64,000 nt of DNA. Source: CALNYZ01 sp942490945 (GTDB lineage Bacteria > Pseudomonadota > Gammaproteobacteria > UBA6429 > Thiohalophilaceae). The position numbers were made by a program, and so were the translations under genes. Below the pieces are notes generated by a model, which did not search any database, was not told the DNA's origin, and saw only the letters and a program-made list of their open reading frames with translations. Shown here one piece after another: positions 35,100 to 43,991 of this stretch. The stretch spans positions 124,001 through 188,000 of the forward strand of contig CALNYZ010000018.1 in assembly GCA_942490945.1 (NCBI GenBank), in the 5' to 3' direction. The first letter of the stretch is position 1. Each line of letters opens with the position of its first letter.

Positions 35100-36554
35100 A
35101 TGGCCATCCGCTGGGGCAGTTACAAGGTAAAAGGCATCTATGACGAACTGATTCGTGCTGCCGGAAAGCCCCGAGATGCCGCCAAACCACTCTGCGATTT
35201 TCTCAAGTCACTCAAAGACAAAGAAATAGACGAATACAAGGCCGCTTCTGATCTGGCCATTCATGTCATGGGTATTACTTTTACCGTGTATAACGATGAG
35301 GAAGGTTCTATTGATCGTGCCTGGCCTTTCGATATTATCCCGCGCGTTATTGACCGCAAGGAGTGGCAGCAAATTGAACGTGGACTTGTTCAACGTGTAG
35401 AAGCCCTGAACCTGTTTATCGACGATTTATACCACGAGCAGAAAATTGTCAAAGACAAGGTTTTTCCTGCAGAGCTGCTGGACAACTCGGTAAATTTTCG
35501 CGAGCAATGTATGGGTATCAACCCGGCGAGAAATATCTGGGCGCATATTTGCGGTTCTGATCTGGTGCGTGACGACAAGGGCAAGGTCTATGTGCTGGAA
35601 GACAACCTGCGTGTACCCTCGGGCGTATCCTACATGCTGGAAAATCGTCAGGTGATGAAACGCGTGTTTCCGGATCTGTTCAGAGACTGCAGTATTCTTC
35701 CGATTGATGATTACCCCTCACAGCTTTACGACATGCTCGCCTCTTTATCGCCACGCGACATCGACAAACCCGAAATTGTTGTGCTGACGCCTGGCATTTA
35801 TAACTCTGCCTATTTTGAACATAGCTACCTGGCACAACAAATGGGTGCCGAACTGGTGGAAGGCCGTGATCTGTATGTCGATGATAAAGATGTCGTTTAC
35901 ATGCGCACAGTGGAAGGGTTGTCGCGAGTGGATGTTATTTATCGCCGCGTGGATGATTTGTTTATCGATCCCGAAGTCTTCAAACCCGAATCAACTCTTG
36001 GTGTGCCCGGCTTGATGCGTGCCTGGCGTAAAGGTAACGTGGCGCTGGCAAATGCGCCGGGTGCCGGCGTTGCCGATGATAAGGTGGTGTATTCATTTGT
36101 GCCGGACATTATCAAATATTACCTGGATGAAGACCCGAAAATTGCCAATGTCGAAACCTACCGTTGTATTAATAAAACCGAACGTGACTATGTTATCGAG
36201 AATATCGACAAGCTGGTCGTCAAACCGGCCAATGAATCCGGTGGATACGGGATGTTAATCGGTCCTCATGCCAGTGTGAAAGAACGTGAAAAATTTAAAA
36301 ATCTGATCAAGCGTGATGCACGTAATTATATTGCGCAACCCATGTTAACGCTTTCTACCGCACCGACACTCATCGGTAATCGCGTCGAACCACGGCATCT
36401 GGATTTACGGCCGTTTATTTTATCCGGTGAGAAAACCGAAGTAACTACCGGAGGACTGACACGTGTCGCATTACGTAAAGGTTCAATCGTGGTGAATTCA
36501 TCGCAAGGTGGCGGCTCCAAGGACACCTGGATCGTCGACATGGAGGGCAACTGA
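35100..36554 (+). CDS. Circularly permuted type 2 ATP-grasp protein
   Basis: A 484-residue protein with the permuted ATP-grasp arrangement of COG2308. YVLEDNLRVPSGVSYMLENR is the hallmark block near residue 180. VVKPANESGGYGMLIGP is the nucleotide-binding loop near residue 375. The family is predicted to form amide bonds using ATP. Only two bases separate it from the alpha-E gene, and it is divergent from Anbu across a 153-base promoter region. Amidoligase activity is a family-based prediction. Confidence 0.92.
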   Translation: MAIRWGSYKVKGIYDELIRAAGKPRDAAKPLCDFLKSLKDKEIDEYKAASDLAIHVMGITFTVYNDEEGSIDRAWPFDIIPRVIDRKEWQQIERGLVQRVEALNLFIDDLYHEQKIVKDKVFPAELLDNSVNFREQCMGINPARNIWAHICGSDLVRDDKGKVYVLEDNLRVPSGVSYMLENRQVMKRVFPDLFRDCSILPIDDYPSQLYDMLASLSPRDIDKPEIVVLTPGIYNSAYFEHSYLAQQMGAELVEGRDLYVDDKDVVYMRTVEGLSRVDVIYRRVDDLFIDPEVFKPESTLGVPGLMRAWRKGNVALANAPGAGVADDKVVYSFVPDIIKYYLDEDPKIANVETYRCINKTERDYVIENIDKLVVKPANESGGYGMLIGPHASVKEREKFKNLIKRDARNYIAQPMLTLSTAPTLIGNRVEPRHLDLRPFILSGEKTEVTTGGLTRVALRKGSIVVNSSQGGGSKDTWIVDMEGN

Positions 36555-36556
36555 TT

Positions 36557-37498
36557 ATGTTGTCGCGTGTAGCAGAAAATATTTACTGGATGGCGCGCTA
36601 TATTGAACGTGCAGAAAACACCGCGCGACTGATTAACGTCACCACCAACCTGATTCTCGATTTGCCACGCAGCGCCAATGTGGGCTGGGAGTACCTTATT
36701 GAGATTCTTGGCAGCGAAGACGAGTTTCATGAGCACTATGAATCATACGACGAGAAACATATTCTGCGCTTTATGATAGCCGATCTGAAATGTCCGGTTT
36801 CCATCATGACCTCGTTACAGAATGCGCGTGAAAATGCCCGCACCATTCGCGATATTATCCCGCGTGAAACCTGGGAACAGATTAATGATCTGTATCTGAC
36901 TGCAAAACAAAACAGTCAATCCGGCATCGCGCGCAAGAATCGTCACCAATATTTGCAAAAAATCATTCTCGGCGCGCAGACCATTACCGGGCAACTTGCC
37001 GGCACCATGTACCATGATGAAGGCTATGATTTTTTACGCATGGGCAGAAACCTGGAACGTGCGGACATGACGACGCGTATTATTGATGTGCGTTCAGCCG
37101 ATTTGCTCGAAGACGAACATGAAAGTCTTACCCCGTTTGAAAATATCCAGTGGATGAGTGTATTGAAATCCCTGACCGGTTATCAAATGTATCGACGTAT
37201 CGTACAGGTACGGGTACGACGTCCTGACGTGCTGCGGTTTTTATTACAGGAACGGGCATTTCCGCGCGCCTTTTATCATGCCATTTGCGAGGCGCAGGCA
37301 AGCCTGGTGAATTTGCCGCGTAATCATGACAGTCTGGAAAAACTTGAAAAACTGCAACAGTTTGTGCTGAAATCAAATCCGGAAACTTTGAAACAAAATG
37401 ATTTGCACGAATACATTGACGAGTTGCAACTCGGTTTAAGCCAAATCCATGATTCAATTGTGGATGCCTATTTCAGGCGCGCAGTAGAAACTGCCTGA
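36557..37498 (+). CDS. Alpha-E domain protein
   Basis: An all-helical protein of 313 residues (COG2307). The N-terminal MLSRVAENIYWMARYIERAENTAR is diagnostic, with a second ARENARTIRDIIPRETWEQ block. Alpha-E proteins nearly always accompany circularly permuted ATP-grasp proteins, either fused or adjacent. They are thought to act as a partner domain in peptide-bond synthesis or maturation. The gene begins two bases after the ATP-grasp stop, so tight coupling is likely. Confidence 0.92.
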   Translation: MLSRVAENIYWMARYIERAENTARLINVTTNLILDLPRSANVGWEYLIEILGSEDEFHEHYESYDEKHILRFMIADLKCPVSIMTSLQNARENARTIRDIIPRETWEQINDLYLTAKQNSQSGIARKNRHQYLQKIILGAQTITGQLAGTMYHDEGYDFLRMGRNLERADMTTRIIDVRSADLLEDEHESLTPFENIQWMSVLKSLTGYQMYRRIVQVRVRRPDVLRFLLQERAFPRAFYHAICEAQASLVNLPRNHDSLEKLEKLQQFVLKSNPETLKQNDLHEYIDELQLGLSQIHDSIVDAYFRRAVETA

Positions 37499-37591
37499 TT
37501 CGCACATTACGTCGTCAACATCCTGTCCGTTAAATGATGCGAAAAATAATCCTGAAAGTCTTCCACTAAATACTAAGCATACTGAGGAAAC

Positions 37592-39160
37592 ATGAATACG
37601 AATTCTGAGTTACCCCTTCTCCAGATACGTAATGCGCGTGTTGCCGACGTGACCGCCATTCGCGACCTTGTTGAACGTGTCTATGCGGGTAGTGGTAATC
37701 CGACATATAGCGAAAGCATGTTGCGTGGTCAGATTAACCGTTTCCCGGAAGGTCAGTTTGTTGCTGAATACGACAACGAAATAGTCGGCTATTGCGCCAC
37801 CTTTATTATTGAAGGCCGCATTGCGAAAAAAGTGCATAACTGGAATGAAATTACCGGCGGTGGTTTTGCCGCCCGTCATGATCCGGATGGAGACTATATA
37901 TATGGTATGGAAATGTGCGTGGACCCGAAGAAACGCGGTCTACGTATCGGGCAGCGTTTTTATGACGAGCGGAAAAAACTCTGCATCGAATATGGCCTGA
38001 AAGGCATTATCTTTGGTGGCCGCATTCCACAACTGGCAAGACGCATTAAAAAGTATCAAACCGTTGAAAAATATATAGAGGCGGTTGAAGCGAATGAAAT
38101 TCGCGATTCCGTATTATCAACACAAATATATAACGGCTTTGAAGTGCTGGGGATTCTGAAAGATTACATTCCTGAAGATCATCAATCGCTTGGTTACGCA
38201 GTACACCTGTTGTGGAAAAACCCGCAACAACCGGTGGAGGCAGAAGCTGAACGTATTAAAAAATACGGCGGCAGATTGCCCGAAACAATTCGCATTGCCA
38301 CCGTGCAATACAAGCAACGCAAGGTAAAATCGTTTGATGAATTTATCAGTTTTATACAGTACTTTGTAAAAGTTGTGTCTGATTATCGTGCTGACTTTGT
38401 AGTGTTCCCGGAATTATTTACCCTGCAGTTGTTATCCATTGAAGATCAGGATTTGGAACCTGCCGCGGCAATTGAATCATTAACCAAATATCGTGACCAG
38501 TTACAGACCGAGCTGCGTGATATGGCGATCCGTTTCAACGTCAACATCATTGGTGGTTCAACGCCGACCATGATGGAAAACCAGCGCGTGGAAAATATCA
38601 GTTCCATTTATTTGCGCGATGGCACCATTCATGAGCAAGCCAAGATTCATCCGACACCATCCGAAAGTTACTGGTGGAACATTGAAGGCTCGGACGATCT
38701 GGTTGCCATTGATACCGACTGTGGCCCGGTGGGTGTGTTGATTTGTTATGACTCCGAGTTTCCTGAACTCGCGCGGCATCTGGTCGACCAGGGTGTGAAT
38801 ATTATTTTTGTACCGTTTTGTACCGACGAACGGCAAAGTTATTTGCGCGTGCGATATTGCTGTCAGGCACGGGCGGTAGAAAATCAGTGCTATGTGGTCC
38901 TGTCCGGTAACGTGGGTAACCTGCCGGGTGTGGCGAACATGGATATTCAATATGCGCAAAGTTGTATTTTAACACCGTGCGATTTTCCCTTTGCGCGTGA
39001 CGGTATCGCTGCCGATACGACACCGAATGTCGAAACTGTCGCGTTTGCCGATTTACGACTGGATGCGTTGCGTACCGCACGCCATGCGGGCACGGTGCAA
39101 AACCTCAAGGACCGTCGCCATGATTTGTATCATGTTACCTGGCGTAAAAATAAAAAATAA
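37592..39160 (+). CDS. GNAT acetyltransferase fused to carbon-nitrogen hydrolase
   Basis: A two-domain protein of 522 residues. Residues about 10-200 carry a GNAT N-acetyltransferase, with the acetyl-CoA loop in DPKKRGLRIGQRFYDERKK. Residues 230-515 form a nitrilase-superfamily amidase with the complete triad Glu274 (FPELFT), Lys351 (QAKIHP) and Cys385 (LICYDSEFPE). The fusion pairs amide formation (acylation of an amine) with amide hydrolysis. It sits 93 bases after the alpha-E gene. This suggests, but does not prove, membership in the same amide-bond island. The family occurs in many bacteria; its substrate is unknown. Confidence 0.9.
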   Translation: MNTNSELPLLQIRNARVADVTAIRDLVERVYAGSGNPTYSESMLRGQINRFPEGQFVAEYDNEIVGYCATFIIEGRIAKKVHNWNEITGGGFAARHDPDGDYIYGMEMCVDPKKRGLRIGQRFYDERKKLCIEYGLKGIIFGGRIPQLARRIKKYQTVEKYIEAVEANEIRDSVLSTQIYNGFEVLGILKDYIPEDHQSLGYAVHLLWKNPQQPVEAEAERIKKYGGRLPETIRIATVQYKQRKVKSFDEFISFIQYFVKVVSDYRADFVVFPELFTLQLLSIEDQDLEPAAAIESLTKYRDQLQTELRDMAIRFNVNIIGGSTPTMMENQRVENISSIYLRDGTIHEQAKIHPTPSESYWWNIEGSDDLVAIDTDCGPVGVLICYDSEFPELARHLVDQGVNIIFVPFCTDERQSYLRVRYCCQARAVENQCYVVLSGNVGNLPGVANMDIQYAQSCILTPCDFPFARDGIAADTTPNVETVAFADLRLDALRTARHAGTVQNLKDRRHDLYHVTWRKNKK

Positions 39161-39320
39161 CCTTCGCCTGTAATATTTTTACGCAGGCATGCCAGGAAGT
39201 AAAATTTACATACTAAATCGAAATGATTGTTATTTGCTGCAAGACATAAAGTATAGTTGTAAAGCGATTTTCAATAAGATTCATTAATATAATTTGTCAC
39301 GACCTGCTAAGATCCACCCC

Positions 39321-39599
39321 ATGTCTGAAACCCCCAACATACCAGAACTCCCCAGCATAGCAGAATCCAGGCACACACTGGATGCGCGGCGCCTGTTATG
39401 CCCGATGCCGGTTATCCGCACCCAGGATAAGGTGAAAACCTTGCAGCCTGGTGATGTGCTCGCGATTACCTGCACGGACCCTGGCGCACTGAGTGATATC
39501 CCCGCCTGGTGTGAAATCAGCGGCCACAGTGTGATCGAGACTGTTATTGATAAAGACGATTTCGTTATCACCATCAAGGTAGGAGACGATGGGGCATAG
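39321..39599 (+). CDS. TusA-family sulfur carrier
   Basis: A small sulfur-relay protein of 92 residues with the CPMP motif (RRLLCPMPVIR), whose Cys carries persulfide. The TTG at 39294 opens the frame, but the ATG at 39321 gives a normal start. The 3' end overlaps the CDF transporter gene by 11 bases, so the two are co-expressed. TusA proteins donate sulfur for tRNA thiolation, molybdenum cofactor or sulfur oxidation. The pairing with a metal exporter may point to a link between metal load and sulfur trafficking. Confidence 0.9.
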   Translation: MSETPNIPELPSIAESRHTLDARRLLCPMPVIRTQDKVKTLQPGDVLAITCTDPGALSDIPAWCEISGHSVIETVIDKDDFVITIKVGDDGA

Positions 39600-40806
39600 T
39601 CACCATCATCACAATGCCGAGGTGCTTGAGCCGGAGTTAAGCGACGCGGACAAGCGTGCCGAACGCGCCAGTGAAACCAAACGTATTACGCTGATCGGTT
39701 CCGCTGTTGATTTATTACTCGGTGGTGTGAAAATTTTTGTCGGGCTGGTAGCACAGTCACAGGCGCTGGTTGCGGATGGCGTGCATTCCTTGTCAGACCT
39801 GGCGACCGACCTTGTGGTGTTGTATGCCGCCAAGCACGCACACCGTGAAGCCGACGAAGATCATCCATATGGGCATGGTCGAATCGAAACCGTTGCAACG
39901 GTGATACTGGGTATCGCCCTTATTGGTGTGGCAATGGGCATTGGGATTGATGCGACATGGCGTTTGTTTGATCCGGAAAGCCAGCACGTACCGGGCGTGT
40001 GGGCGCTGGTTATTGCTGCGATATCGGTCGTGTCAAAAGAATACATCTACCGCATCAGTATGAAGCTGGCGGATAAATATAATTCCAACATGTTACGTGC
40101 CAATGCCTGGCATAGTCGCAGCGATGCGATTTCGTCAGTCATTGTGATCATCGGTGTGGCGGGAGCCATGCTGGGTTGGCCATATCTGGACAATGTCGCG
40201 GCGATCGGCGTGGCGCTGATGATTGCCAAAATTGGTTGGGATCTGCTCTGGGACAGCCTGCAAGAGCTGGTGGATAAAGGTATGGATCCGCAACGGGTCA
40301 GTGAAATCGAGCAAACCATTTTAAAAGTCGATGGGGTAGAGGCGTTACATGTGTTGCGAACCCGCATGCATGGTGGTGAAGCGCTGGCCGATGTGCACAT
40401 ACAAGTCGACTCACACATCAGTGTGTCGGAAGGACATTATATTAGTGAGACGGTGCGCTCCGAGGTGATCAAGAAAATTCCGGAAGTCACCGACGTGATG
40501 GTACATATCGATCCGGAAGACGACGAAACCAGCAAGCCAATGGTCACCTTGCCACTGCGTGATGTCATCGATGCGCAACTCAAGGCCTGCTGGCAGGACA
40601 TTCCTGAAGCCGGACAAATTCGACACGTCGAACTGCATTATCTGGACAATCACATCGAGGTTGATGTGTTGCTACCACTGTCGGTTTTGCTAAAAAAGGA
40701 CACAAATATACTTGAGCAGGAGCGCCGGCTTGCGTTACAGTTCACCACTGCGGCGGAAAGTATCGGGGAGATTAAGTCGGTCAGTCTTCGCTTTATCGGA
40801 GAGTAA
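39589..40806 (+). CDS. Cation diffusion facilitator (CDF) transporter
   Basis: A 405-residue inner-membrane divalent metal exporter. A His-rich N-terminus (GHSHHHH) precedes six predicted membrane helices. The metal sites are visible as ADGVHSLSDLATD in helix 2 and AWHSRSDAISS in helix 5. The cytoplasmic C-terminal domain is longer than usual (from about residue 220), with a second half after EDDETSKP that resembles a duplicated CDF tail. Zinc, iron or cobalt are possible substrates. The start overlaps the tusA stop. Confidence 0.9.
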   Translation: MGHSHHHHNAEVLEPELSDADKRAERASETKRITLIGSAVDLLLGGVKIFVGLVAQSQALVADGVHSLSDLATDLVVLYAAKHAHREADEDHPYGHGRIETVATVILGIALIGVAMGIGIDATWRLFDPESQHVPGVWALVIAAISVVSKEYIYRISMKLADKYNSNMLRANAWHSRSDAISSVIVIIGVAGAMLGWPYLDNVAAIGVALMIAKIGWDLLWDSLQELVDKGMDPQRVSEIEQTILKVDGVEALHVLRTRMHGGEALADVHIQVDSHISVSEGHYISETVRSEVIKKIPEVTDVMVHIDPEDDETSKPMVTLPLRDVIDAQLKACWQDIPEAGQIRHVELHYLDNHIEVDVLLPLSVLLKKDTNILEQERRLALQFTTAAESIGEIKSVSLRFIGE

Positions 40807-40823
40807 CAAACATCCTCTCAAAC

Positions 40824-40869
40824 GCACAATAATAGGGCATTCCGTATTAGTAGAGCACCAAGATAGTGC
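40824..40869 (+). promoter_or_regulatory. Two NtrC-binding-like sites upstream of glnA
   Basis: GCACCAAGATAGTGC at 40855-40869 is a good match to the NtrC dyad. GCACAATAATAGGGC at 40824-40838 is a weaker one. Their centres are 31 bases apart, about three helical turns, and lie near -97 and -128 from the predicted start point. This closely resembles the paired enhancer of enteric glnA. Confidence 0.7.
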
Positions 40870-40932
40870 ATTATAGGGATTCCAGACCATCCGCCAGCAA
40901 TATATCCGTATAGAATTCAGTAACTTATATGC

Positions 40933-40948
40933 TGGCATGGTGCTTGCA
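40933..40948 (+). promoter_or_regulatory. Sigma-54 promoter of glnA
   Basis: TGGCATGGTGCTTGCA fits the -24/-12 consensus TGGCAYG-N4-TTGCA at every defined base. Transcription would start near 40959, leaving a leader of about 50 bases before the glnA ATG. Confidence 0.88.
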
Positions 40949-41009
40949 CCAAGATCAGTCAATTCGAATTTTAACACGTAATTACAAACTAACTTTGTGG
41001 AGAGCTCAG

Positions 41010-42416
41010 ATGTCTGACACTGTTTTAAAAATGATTAAGGATAACGGCGTTAAGTTCGTCGATTTCCGTTTTACTGATACACGCGGTAAGGAACAACATG
41101 TTTCCGTTCCTGCCAGCACGGTTGATGCCGATGTTTTTACCGAAGGCAAGATGTTTGATGGTTCATCCATTTCAGGTTGGAAGGGTATTAATGAATCCGA
41201 CATGATTTTAATGCCAGATACAAGCACCGCCTTTCTTGACCCCTTCTCAGATGAGCCGATGTTAATCGTGAGTTGCGACATTATTGAGCCGGCAACGGGT
41301 GAAGGTTATAACCGTGATCCACGTTCTGTTGCAAAACGCGCAGAGGCATATTTACAGTCAACCGGTATCGCCGATACCGCGTTCTTTGGTCCAGAGCCCG
41401 AATTTTTCGTGCTTGACGACGTACGTTGGCACACCGACATGAGCGGTACCTTTGTGAAAATCGATTCACAGGAAGCCGGCTGGAACTCGGAAAAAGTTTA
41501 TGAAGATGGCAACATCGGTCACCGCCCTGGTGTAAAAGGTGGTTACTTCCCGGTTCCGCCTGTTGATTCATTAAATGATTTACGTGCCGCCATGTGTCTG
41601 GCACTGGAAGAAGTAGGTGTACCGGTTGAAGTACATCACCACGAAGTTGCGACCGCCGGTCAATGCGAAATTGGTACCAGGTTTGCCACTCTGGTACAAC
41701 GTGCCGACTGGAACCAGCGTATGAAATACGTTATCCAGAATGTTGCGCATATGTACGGTAAAACAGTTACGTTTATGCCGAAGCCAATCGTTGGTGATAA
41801 TGGTTCAGGTATGCACGTACACCAGTCATTAGCGAAAGATGGCCAGAACCTGTTTTCTGGTGACGGCTACGGTGGTCTGAGTGAAACCGCTTTGTTCTAC
41901 ATCGGTGGTATTATCAAACATGCACGTGCCCTGAATGCATTTACCAATGCATCAACCAACTCATACAAACGACTGGTACCAGGTTTCGAAGCACCGGTTA
42001 TGCTGGCTTACTCAGCACGTAACCGTTCTGCTTCTATTCGTATTCCATATGTACAAAATCCAAAAGGACGTCGTATCGAAGTACGTTTCCCGGATCCAAC
42101 TGCTAACCCATACCTGGCCTTCGCGGCCATGATGATGGCCGGCCTTGATGGCATCCAGAACAAGATACATCCGGGTGAAGCAATGGATAAAGATCTGTAT
42201 GACTTGCCAGCAGAAGAAGCACTGGCCATTCCGACCGTATGTCATTCTCTTGACCAGGCACTGGATTGTCTGAGTGAAGACCGTGCGTTCCTGACGGCAG
42301 GCGGCGTATTTTCTGACGACATGATCGACGCTTACATCGGTTTGAAAATGGAAGAAGTCACACGCCTGCGTATGACAACGCATCCGATTGAGTTTGATAT
42401 GTACTACAGCTTGTAA
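41010..42416 (+). CDS. glnA: Glutamine synthetase type I
   Basis: A 468-residue dodecameric cytoplasmic enzyme that makes glutamine from glutamate, ammonia and ATP. The frame is open from 40929, but GGAGAG precedes the ATG at 41010, which gives the standard MSDTVLKMI start. The substrate loop FDGSSISGW, the ATP site KPIVGDNGSGMHVHQSL, the RNRSASIRIP block and the adenylylation Tyr region KDLYDLPAEE are all present. This indicates GlnE control of activity. Expression is under a sigma-54 promoter with paired NtrC sites. Confidence 0.98.
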   Translation: MSDTVLKMIKDNGVKFVDFRFTDTRGKEQHVSVPASTVDADVFTEGKMFDGSSISGWKGINESDMILMPDTSTAFLDPFSDEPMLIVSCDIIEPATGEGYNRDPRSVAKRAEAYLQSTGIADTAFFGPEPEFFVLDDVRWHTDMSGTFVKIDSQEAGWNSEKVYEDGNIGHRPGVKGGYFPVPPVDSLNDLRAAMCLALEEVGVPVEVHHHEVATAGQCEIGTRFATLVQRADWNQRMKYVIQNVAHMYGKTVTFMPKPIVGDNGSGMHVHQSLAKDGQNLFSGDGYGGLSETALFYIGGIIKHARALNAFTNASTNSYKRLVPGFEAPVMLAYSARNRSASIRIPYVQNPKGRRIEVRFPDPTANPYLAFAAMMMAGLDGIQNKIHPGEAMDKDLYDLPAEEALAIPTVCHSLDQALDCLSEDRAFLTAGGVFSDDMIDAYIGLKMEEVTRLRMTTHPIEFDMYYSL

Positions 42417-42440
42417 TATTTATTACAAGTAAATAAAACC

Positions 42441-42474
42441 AAAACGCCTCCTCGATTATCAGGGGGCGTTTTTT
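42441..42474 (+). terminator. Rho-independent terminator of glnA
   Basis: AACGCCTCC pairs with GGGGGCGTT (one G-T pair) across a ten-base loop, followed by a run of T, 24 bases after the glnA stop. Confidence 0.88.
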
Positions 42475-42560
42475 ATTGTCCGCTTGTCAATCACGCAAGC
42501 ATGCAATGTACATTTTAATTAGTACTTACTCCGTTGTGCTGAATAAAGTAATATCGGCAC

Positions 42561-43544
42561 ATGTCAGACAACATTCTTAACATCACCAACGGTGACAGCG
42601 CTGTCAAAGTTATGCGTGATGCGAATATCGTTGGTGAATATTTACCGTGGCGCGATATATTACACGAAGGTCCGGTTCCAACCGGGGTAACACAACAGGA
42701 TTTAAACAAGGCGCGGGCACTGTTTATTGCCAGGCAGGGTTGGGGCAAAAGAGAACCGACGTTTGACTGGCTTACCTATCGTGACAGCATTGCATCCCTG
42801 GCCAACACCTATGATGAAGTGGTGTTGTGGTTTGAACACGATCTGTATGACCAGTTACAGCTACTGCAAATTTTAACTTTTCTCGAATCACAAAATCTCG
42901 CAAGAATACCGGTAAATCTGATTTGTGTTACCGATTATCTTGGTCTTATGCAACCGGCACAACTTGCAGCTTTACAAGCACAAAAACAGACTGTTACTAC
43001 ACGACATTATCAACTGGCATCGCTGGTGTGGCAGGCCTTTACCAATTTTGATCCGATACAGTTGTATAATTTGCTGATAAAAGATCTGGCGCCGTTTGAA
43101 TTTTTAAAACCGGCGCTCTACCGGTTATTCCAGCAATATCCGTCGGCAGAAAATGGGCTGAATCGTACAGAACGACAAATCCTGCACGCTATCAATGCAG
43201 GCAAACAATATCCGCATGAAATATTTCACGCCAATCAACTGGCTGACGTGGTCAAATTTATGGGTGACACAACATTCTGGTATTATCTGTCGAGCCTGTC
43301 ATCTGGCAGTATGCCGTTAGTTAACACACAGCAGGGCGAAAAATTTGCCTTGCCGGAAAAATTTGCATCGCCGTCTGATTTTAACCAACAACAGCTTTAC
43401 ACCACTGACGCAGGCAAGGCCGTACTGGCTGACAATATAGATTGGCTGGATTTGTATGATATTGATCGCTGGTACGGTGGGGTGCACATCTTTGCCGATA
43501 ACATCTGGCGCTGGAATGATGAAACCCGTTCGCTTTGTCGATAA
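42561..43544 (+). CDS. DUF1835 domain protein
   Basis: A soluble protein of 327 residues. The N-terminal third (NITNGDSAVKVM, LPWRDILHEGPVP, VVLWFEHDLYDQLQLLQIL) is the DUF1835 domain. The C-terminal half is helical and uncharacterised (NRTERQILHAI). The ATG at 42561 follows the glnA terminator by 86 bases, so it has its own promoter. The biochemical role of the family is not known. Confidence 0.85.
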   Translation: MSDNILNITNGDSAVKVMRDANIVGEYLPWRDILHEGPVPTGVTQQDLNKARALFIARQGWGKREPTFDWLTYRDSIASLANTYDEVVLWFEHDLYDQLQLLQILTFLESQNLARIPVNLICVTDYLGLMQPAQLAALQAQKQTVTTRHYQLASLVWQAFTNFDPIQLYNLLIKDLAPFEFLKPALYRLFQQYPSAENGLNRTERQILHAINAGKQYPHEIFHANQLADVVKFMGDTTFWYYLSSLSSGSMPLVNTQQGEKFALPEKFASPSDFNQQQLYTTDAGKAVLADNIDWLDLYDIDRWYGGVHIFADNIWRWNDETRSLCR

Positions 43545-43610
43545 AGAGGGTTGTTATATACATATGCTAAAAACACCTGGCAAATAGCCAGTGTCCTGTA
43601 AAGCACAAAA

Positions 43611-43637
43611 ATAAAGGGCGTTACAACCGCCCTTTAT
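43611..43637. terminator. Bidirectional terminator between convergent genes
   Basis: ATAAAGGGCG and CGCCCTTTAT form a perfect 10-bp stem with a seven-base loop, between the DUF1835 gene and the convergent exported-protein gene. Confidence 0.85.
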
Positions 43638-43673
43638 GACTTCACTAACAACAAGATTGCAATATCAACCGGG

Positions 43674-43991
43674 TTATTTTCCTTTACCACTTCCTTTTCC
43701 AGTATCGCCGCCCATTTTATTTCCCATACCCATTCCGGATTGTTTGGGCATATCAGGTAAAATGACACCTTGCTGTTTGGCTCGTTCTTGCATTAATTTA
43801 TGATGCTCTTGCCGATATTGGATACGCTCTTCTTCGGTTTTAAGATTCATCATTTTCGTGCGGTGTTTCTGTCTTTCCTGTGCCGTCATCAACTGTGAAC
43901 CATATATCGGTTCCTCGGCAGAAATGGCAAACCCGGGTAAAAGTAAACACATTACAGCTACAACGACTAGATGTTTTATATTGGTCTTCAT
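43674..43991 (-). CDS. Small exported Met/Lys-rich protein
   Basis: A 105-residue protein with a signal peptide (core HLVVVAVMCLLLPGFAISA). The mature part begins EEPIYGSQLMTAQER, followed by a charged helical stretch rich in Met, Arg, Gln and Glu and ending in a Gly/Lys/Met-rich tail. The frame is open further upstream, but GAGG before the ATG at 43991 marks the start. I do not recognise a characterised family. Met-rich helical periplasmic proteins often bind copper or act as chaperones; that is only a guess. An FNR-like site lies upstream. Confidence 0.75.
   Translation of the reverse strand: MKTNIKHLVVVAVMCLLLPGFAISAEEPIYGSQLMTAQERQKHRTKMMNLKTEEERIQYRQEHHKLMQERAKQQGVILPDMPKQSGMGMGNKMGGDTGKGSGKGK

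Noticed and set aside
39589..39625. Artificial His-tag-like sequence at the CDF start
   Set aside because: Histidine-rich N-termini are typical of natural CDF metal exporters.
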